NCBI GenBank assembly: GCA_018262715.1
Contig: JADFDS010000014.1
Coordinates: forward strand, 1 to 54,737
Origin: Bacteroidota bacterium
Lineage (GTDB): Bacteria; Bacteroidota; Bacteroidia; Bacteroidales; VadinHA17
Direction of reading: 5' to 3'
Length of the DNA stretch: 54,737 nt
The position numbers and the translations under genes were made by a program. The notes under the pieces were generated by a model, which did no database searches, had not been told where the DNA came from, and worked only from the letters and a program-made list of their open reading frames with translations. Below, one piece after another: positions 53,136-54,737 of this stretch. Every line of letters starts with the position of its first letter. Positions within the stretch are counted from its first letter, which is position 1.

Positions 53136-53604
53136 GATCATAGCAGCCGCACTGATGATCGCAGTGGCTGCCATGGCATGCGACCGGAGCATACGGTACT
53201 CGGAGAACTACAGCCTGGATGAAGGCAAATGGAGCATGTTTGATCCGGCAAAATACACCTGCGCCATTGATGACACTGTAAAGACATACGACATACAGCT
53301 GTCATTGCGCACCTCAACGGATTACCCGTACCGCAACATCTACCTCTTTGTTGTTACATCCTTCCCTTCAGGCACTTTTGTAACTGACACCATTCAGGCC
53401 ATGGTGACCGATGAAAAAGGCAGGTGGCTGGGCAAGGGAACGGGTGATCTGCGTGAACTGACCATCCCCTTCAAGTCAAATGTATATTTCCCCGAGTCAG
53501 GCGACTATCACTTCAGGGTTATCCACGGTATGAGGGACACCCTCCTTAACGGCGTCTATGACATGGGGATGAAGATTTCGCTGACAGGCGGGAAAGCAAA
53601 ATAA
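53116..53604 (+). CDS. gldH: Gliding-motility-type lipoprotein GldH
   Basis: 162-residue lipoprotein (lipobox MAC, Cys22; the ATG at 53116 gives this signal and overlaps the end of ricT by 20 bases). The sequence YSLDEGKWSMFDPAKYTCAIDDT, YPYRNIYLFVVTSFPSG, and LLNGVYDMGMKIS match GldH. In Flavobacteria GldH is needed for gliding. In non-gliding relatives the gene persists with unknown function, so motility is not implied. Confidence 0.9.
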   Translation: MRGSRSKIIAAALMIAVAAMACDRSIRYSENYSLDEGKWSMFDPAKYTCAIDDTVKTYDIQLSLRTSTDYPYRNIYLFVVTSFPSGTFVTDTIQAMVTDEKGRWLGKGTGDLRELTIPFKSNVYFPESGDYHFRVIHGMRDTLLNGVYDMGMKISLTGGKAK

Positions 53605-53612
53605 CCTGGGTT

Positions 53613-54311
53613 TTGGGCAAGAACAAACACGCCCGGTGGGCTGAGATGAAAGGGTTCGACCGTGTTATCGAGCCCCCTTTTGAGGAGGTATTCAGGCATG
53701 ACCACGAGCTTAAGGGAAAGTGGCACAGGGAATGGTTCGGCAACAACAATCCCATTATCCTGGAACTCGGATGCGGCAGGGGAGAATACACTGTGGGGCT
53801 TGCAGGCCTGTATCCCGGGAAGAATATAATCGGCATTGACATCAAGGGGGCGCGCATGTGGCGGGGCGCCAAGGATGCACATCTCATGGGGCTTCCGAAT
53901 TCCACATTCATCCGTACGCGTATAGAGTTCACAAGCTCGTTCTTCGCCCCCGGCGAAATAGATGAGATATGGCTGACCTTCCCTGATCCCCAGATGAAGA
54001 GGATAAGGGAAAAGAAGAGGCTCTCAGGCCCGCATTTCCTGAATCTTTACAGGCAGTACCTGAAAGACAGGGGCATAGTGCACCTGAAGACCGACTGCCG
54101 CGAACTGTATGACTATACACTGGCGCTTGCGAAGGCAAACGGCCTCGGGATAATCACATCCGTCACTGACCTTCACCGGGAAATGCCGGGTGATCCGCTC
54201 CTCTCAATCAGGACACATTACGAAGAACTTTTTCTGAATCAGGGTGTTCCGATAACATATCTGTCGTTCAGACTGCCATATGAAAAAGAGATCATCAGTC
54301 CCGGTGAGTGA
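53613..54311 (+). CDS. trmB: tRNA (guanine-N7)-methyltransferase TrmB
   Basis: SAM-dependent enzyme making m7G46 in tRNA. The AdoMet loop ELGCGRGEY is at residues 51-59, then IGIDIKGARMWRGAKDA, WLTFPDPQMK (the catalytic DPQxK-type motif), and LKTDCRELYDYTL. The start is TTG at 53613; translation from it yields MGKNKHARWAEMK, the conserved Bacteroidota N terminus, so the rare start codon is credible. 232 residues. Overlaps the next gene by 32 bases. Confidence 0.93.
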   Translation: MGKNKHARWAEMKGFDRVIEPPFEEVFRHDHELKGKWHREWFGNNNPIILELGCGRGEYTVGLAGLYPGKNIIGIDIKGARMWRGAKDAHLMGLPNSTFIRTRIEFTSSFFAPGEIDEIWLTFPDPQMKRIREKKRLSGPHFLNLYRQYLKDRGIVHLKTDCRELYDYTLALAKANGLGIITSVTDLHREMPGDPLLSIRTHYEELFLNQGVPITYLSFRLPYEKEIISPGE

Positions 54312-54636
54312 CAACGAAGGCTTCTTCAGCCGTGTGTACGAGGTAACGAAACTGGTACCCTATGGCCGGATTACCTCATATGGCGCCATTGCGAAGTATC
54401 TCGGCACCGGAGGCTCCGCGAGAATGGTGGGATGGGCCCTCAATTCATCGCACGCCGGTCACGGGTACGTCCCGGCCCATCGGGTGGTAAACCGCAACGG
54501 TATACTCACAGGGAAACATCACTTCGGTAACTCGTCAACGATGCAGCAACTATTAGAGAATGAGGGTTTTACGGTTGAAGACGACAGGGTGGTTGAATTC
54601 AGGGAACGGTTCTGGGATCCGGCCGATGAACTATAG
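54280..54636 (+). CDS. Alkyltransferase-like protein (ATL, MGMT family lacking the active Cys)
   Basis: 118-residue MGMT-fold DNA-binding protein. The conserved alkyl-acceptor motif PCHR is replaced by PAHR (Ala66) in GYVPAHRVVN, so it cannot accept alkyl groups. ATL proteins bind O6-alkylguanine and flag it for nucleotide-excision repair. The helix-turn-helix region VPYGRITSYGAIAKYLG and SARMVGWALNSS (recognition helix with the Arg finger region) are intact. Start codon inside the end of trmB. Confidence 0.92.
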   Translation: MKKRSSVPVSDNEGFFSRVYEVTKLVPYGRITSYGAIAKYLGTGGSARMVGWALNSSHAGHGYVPAHRVVNRNGILTGKHHFGNSSTMQQLLENEGFTVEDDRVVEFRERFWDPADEL

Positions 54637-54660
54637 ATGGAAGATTGTGTTGGTAAACAA

Positions 54661-54737
54661 GAAGGTCTGAAGGTCTGAAGGTCTGAAGGTCTGAAGGTCT
54701 GAAGGTCTGAAGGTCTGAAGGTCTGAAGGTCTGAAGG
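54661..54737. repeat. Octamer tandem repeat (GAAGGTCT)n
   Basis: More than nine perfect consecutive copies of an 8-base unit run to the window end, beginning 25 bases after the ATL stop. The array is cut by the window boundary, so its true length is unknown. Confidence 0.9.

Overview
The window reads as the chromosome of a member of the Bacteroidota, probably a Bacteroidales-like lineage of moderate G+C. The support is a gldH-type lipoprotein, two TonB-dependent outer-membrane receptors, lipoproteins, a lipid A Kdo transferase, and repeated matches to the Bacteroidota promoter box TAnnTTTG. Gene starts have little Shine-Dalgarno character. No tRNA, rRNA, CRISPR array, phage or complete insertion sequence was recognised.

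Layout. 1-4.9 kb: mscL, dodecin, a BON/LysM protein, then a metal-associated trio of a Cys/His-rich small protein, a TonB receptor and a heavy-metal-associated (HMA) periplasmic protein. 4.9-7.9 kb (minus): gltX, a tatD-type hydrolase and tcdA. 8.0-12.6 kb: threonine catabolism genes tdh and kbl, with an AMP-forming acyl-CoA synthetase and an acyl carrier protein between them. 12.7-24.3 kb: one branched-chain amino acid operon, ilvD-ilvB-ilvN-ilvC-leuA-leuC-leuD-cimA-leuB. In it ilvB is broken by a single-base frameshift. 24.4-31.6 kb: a complete histidine operon, hisG-D-C-B-H-A-F-IE. 31.7-33.3 kb: a lone trpB2-type tryptophan synthase beta gene. 33.4-42.2 kb: a secreted nuclease-family lipoprotein, class II ribonucleotide reductase, and an A+T-richer pair made of an Oar-like TonB receptor and a BACON/OB-fold lipoprotein. 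42.4-54.7 kb: waaA, a two-component pair, yraN, a secreted C1 peptidase, a pgk/lipoprotein/LuxE-like gene set, tpx, holB, ricT, gldH, trmB and an alkyltransferase-like gene, ending in an octamer tandem repeat.

The most striking feature is regulatory. The three amino-acid loci (ilv-leu, his, trpB) are each preceded by the same layout. It consists of a TAnnTTTG promoter box, a very short untranslated stretch, and a tiny leader peptide rich in the regulated amino acid (Ile/Leu; seven consecutive His; Trp-Arg-Trp). An alternative pairing segment follows, then a strong terminator hairpin with a T tract, then the first structural gene. This is ribosome-mediated attenuation read directly from sequence, three times in 19 kb.

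Metabolically, the ilv-leu operon makes Val, Leu and Ile, and the presence of cimA points to isoleucine from pyruvate via citramalate. The his operon covers the committed pathway from PRPP. tdh and kbl convert threonine to glycine and acetyl-CoA; the ligase and carrier protein between them are unexplained and could form an acyl-transfer side branch. The receptor/OB-fold lipoprotein pair and the nearby nuclease-family lipoprotein may belong to extracellular nucleic-acid scavenging, but that is inference.
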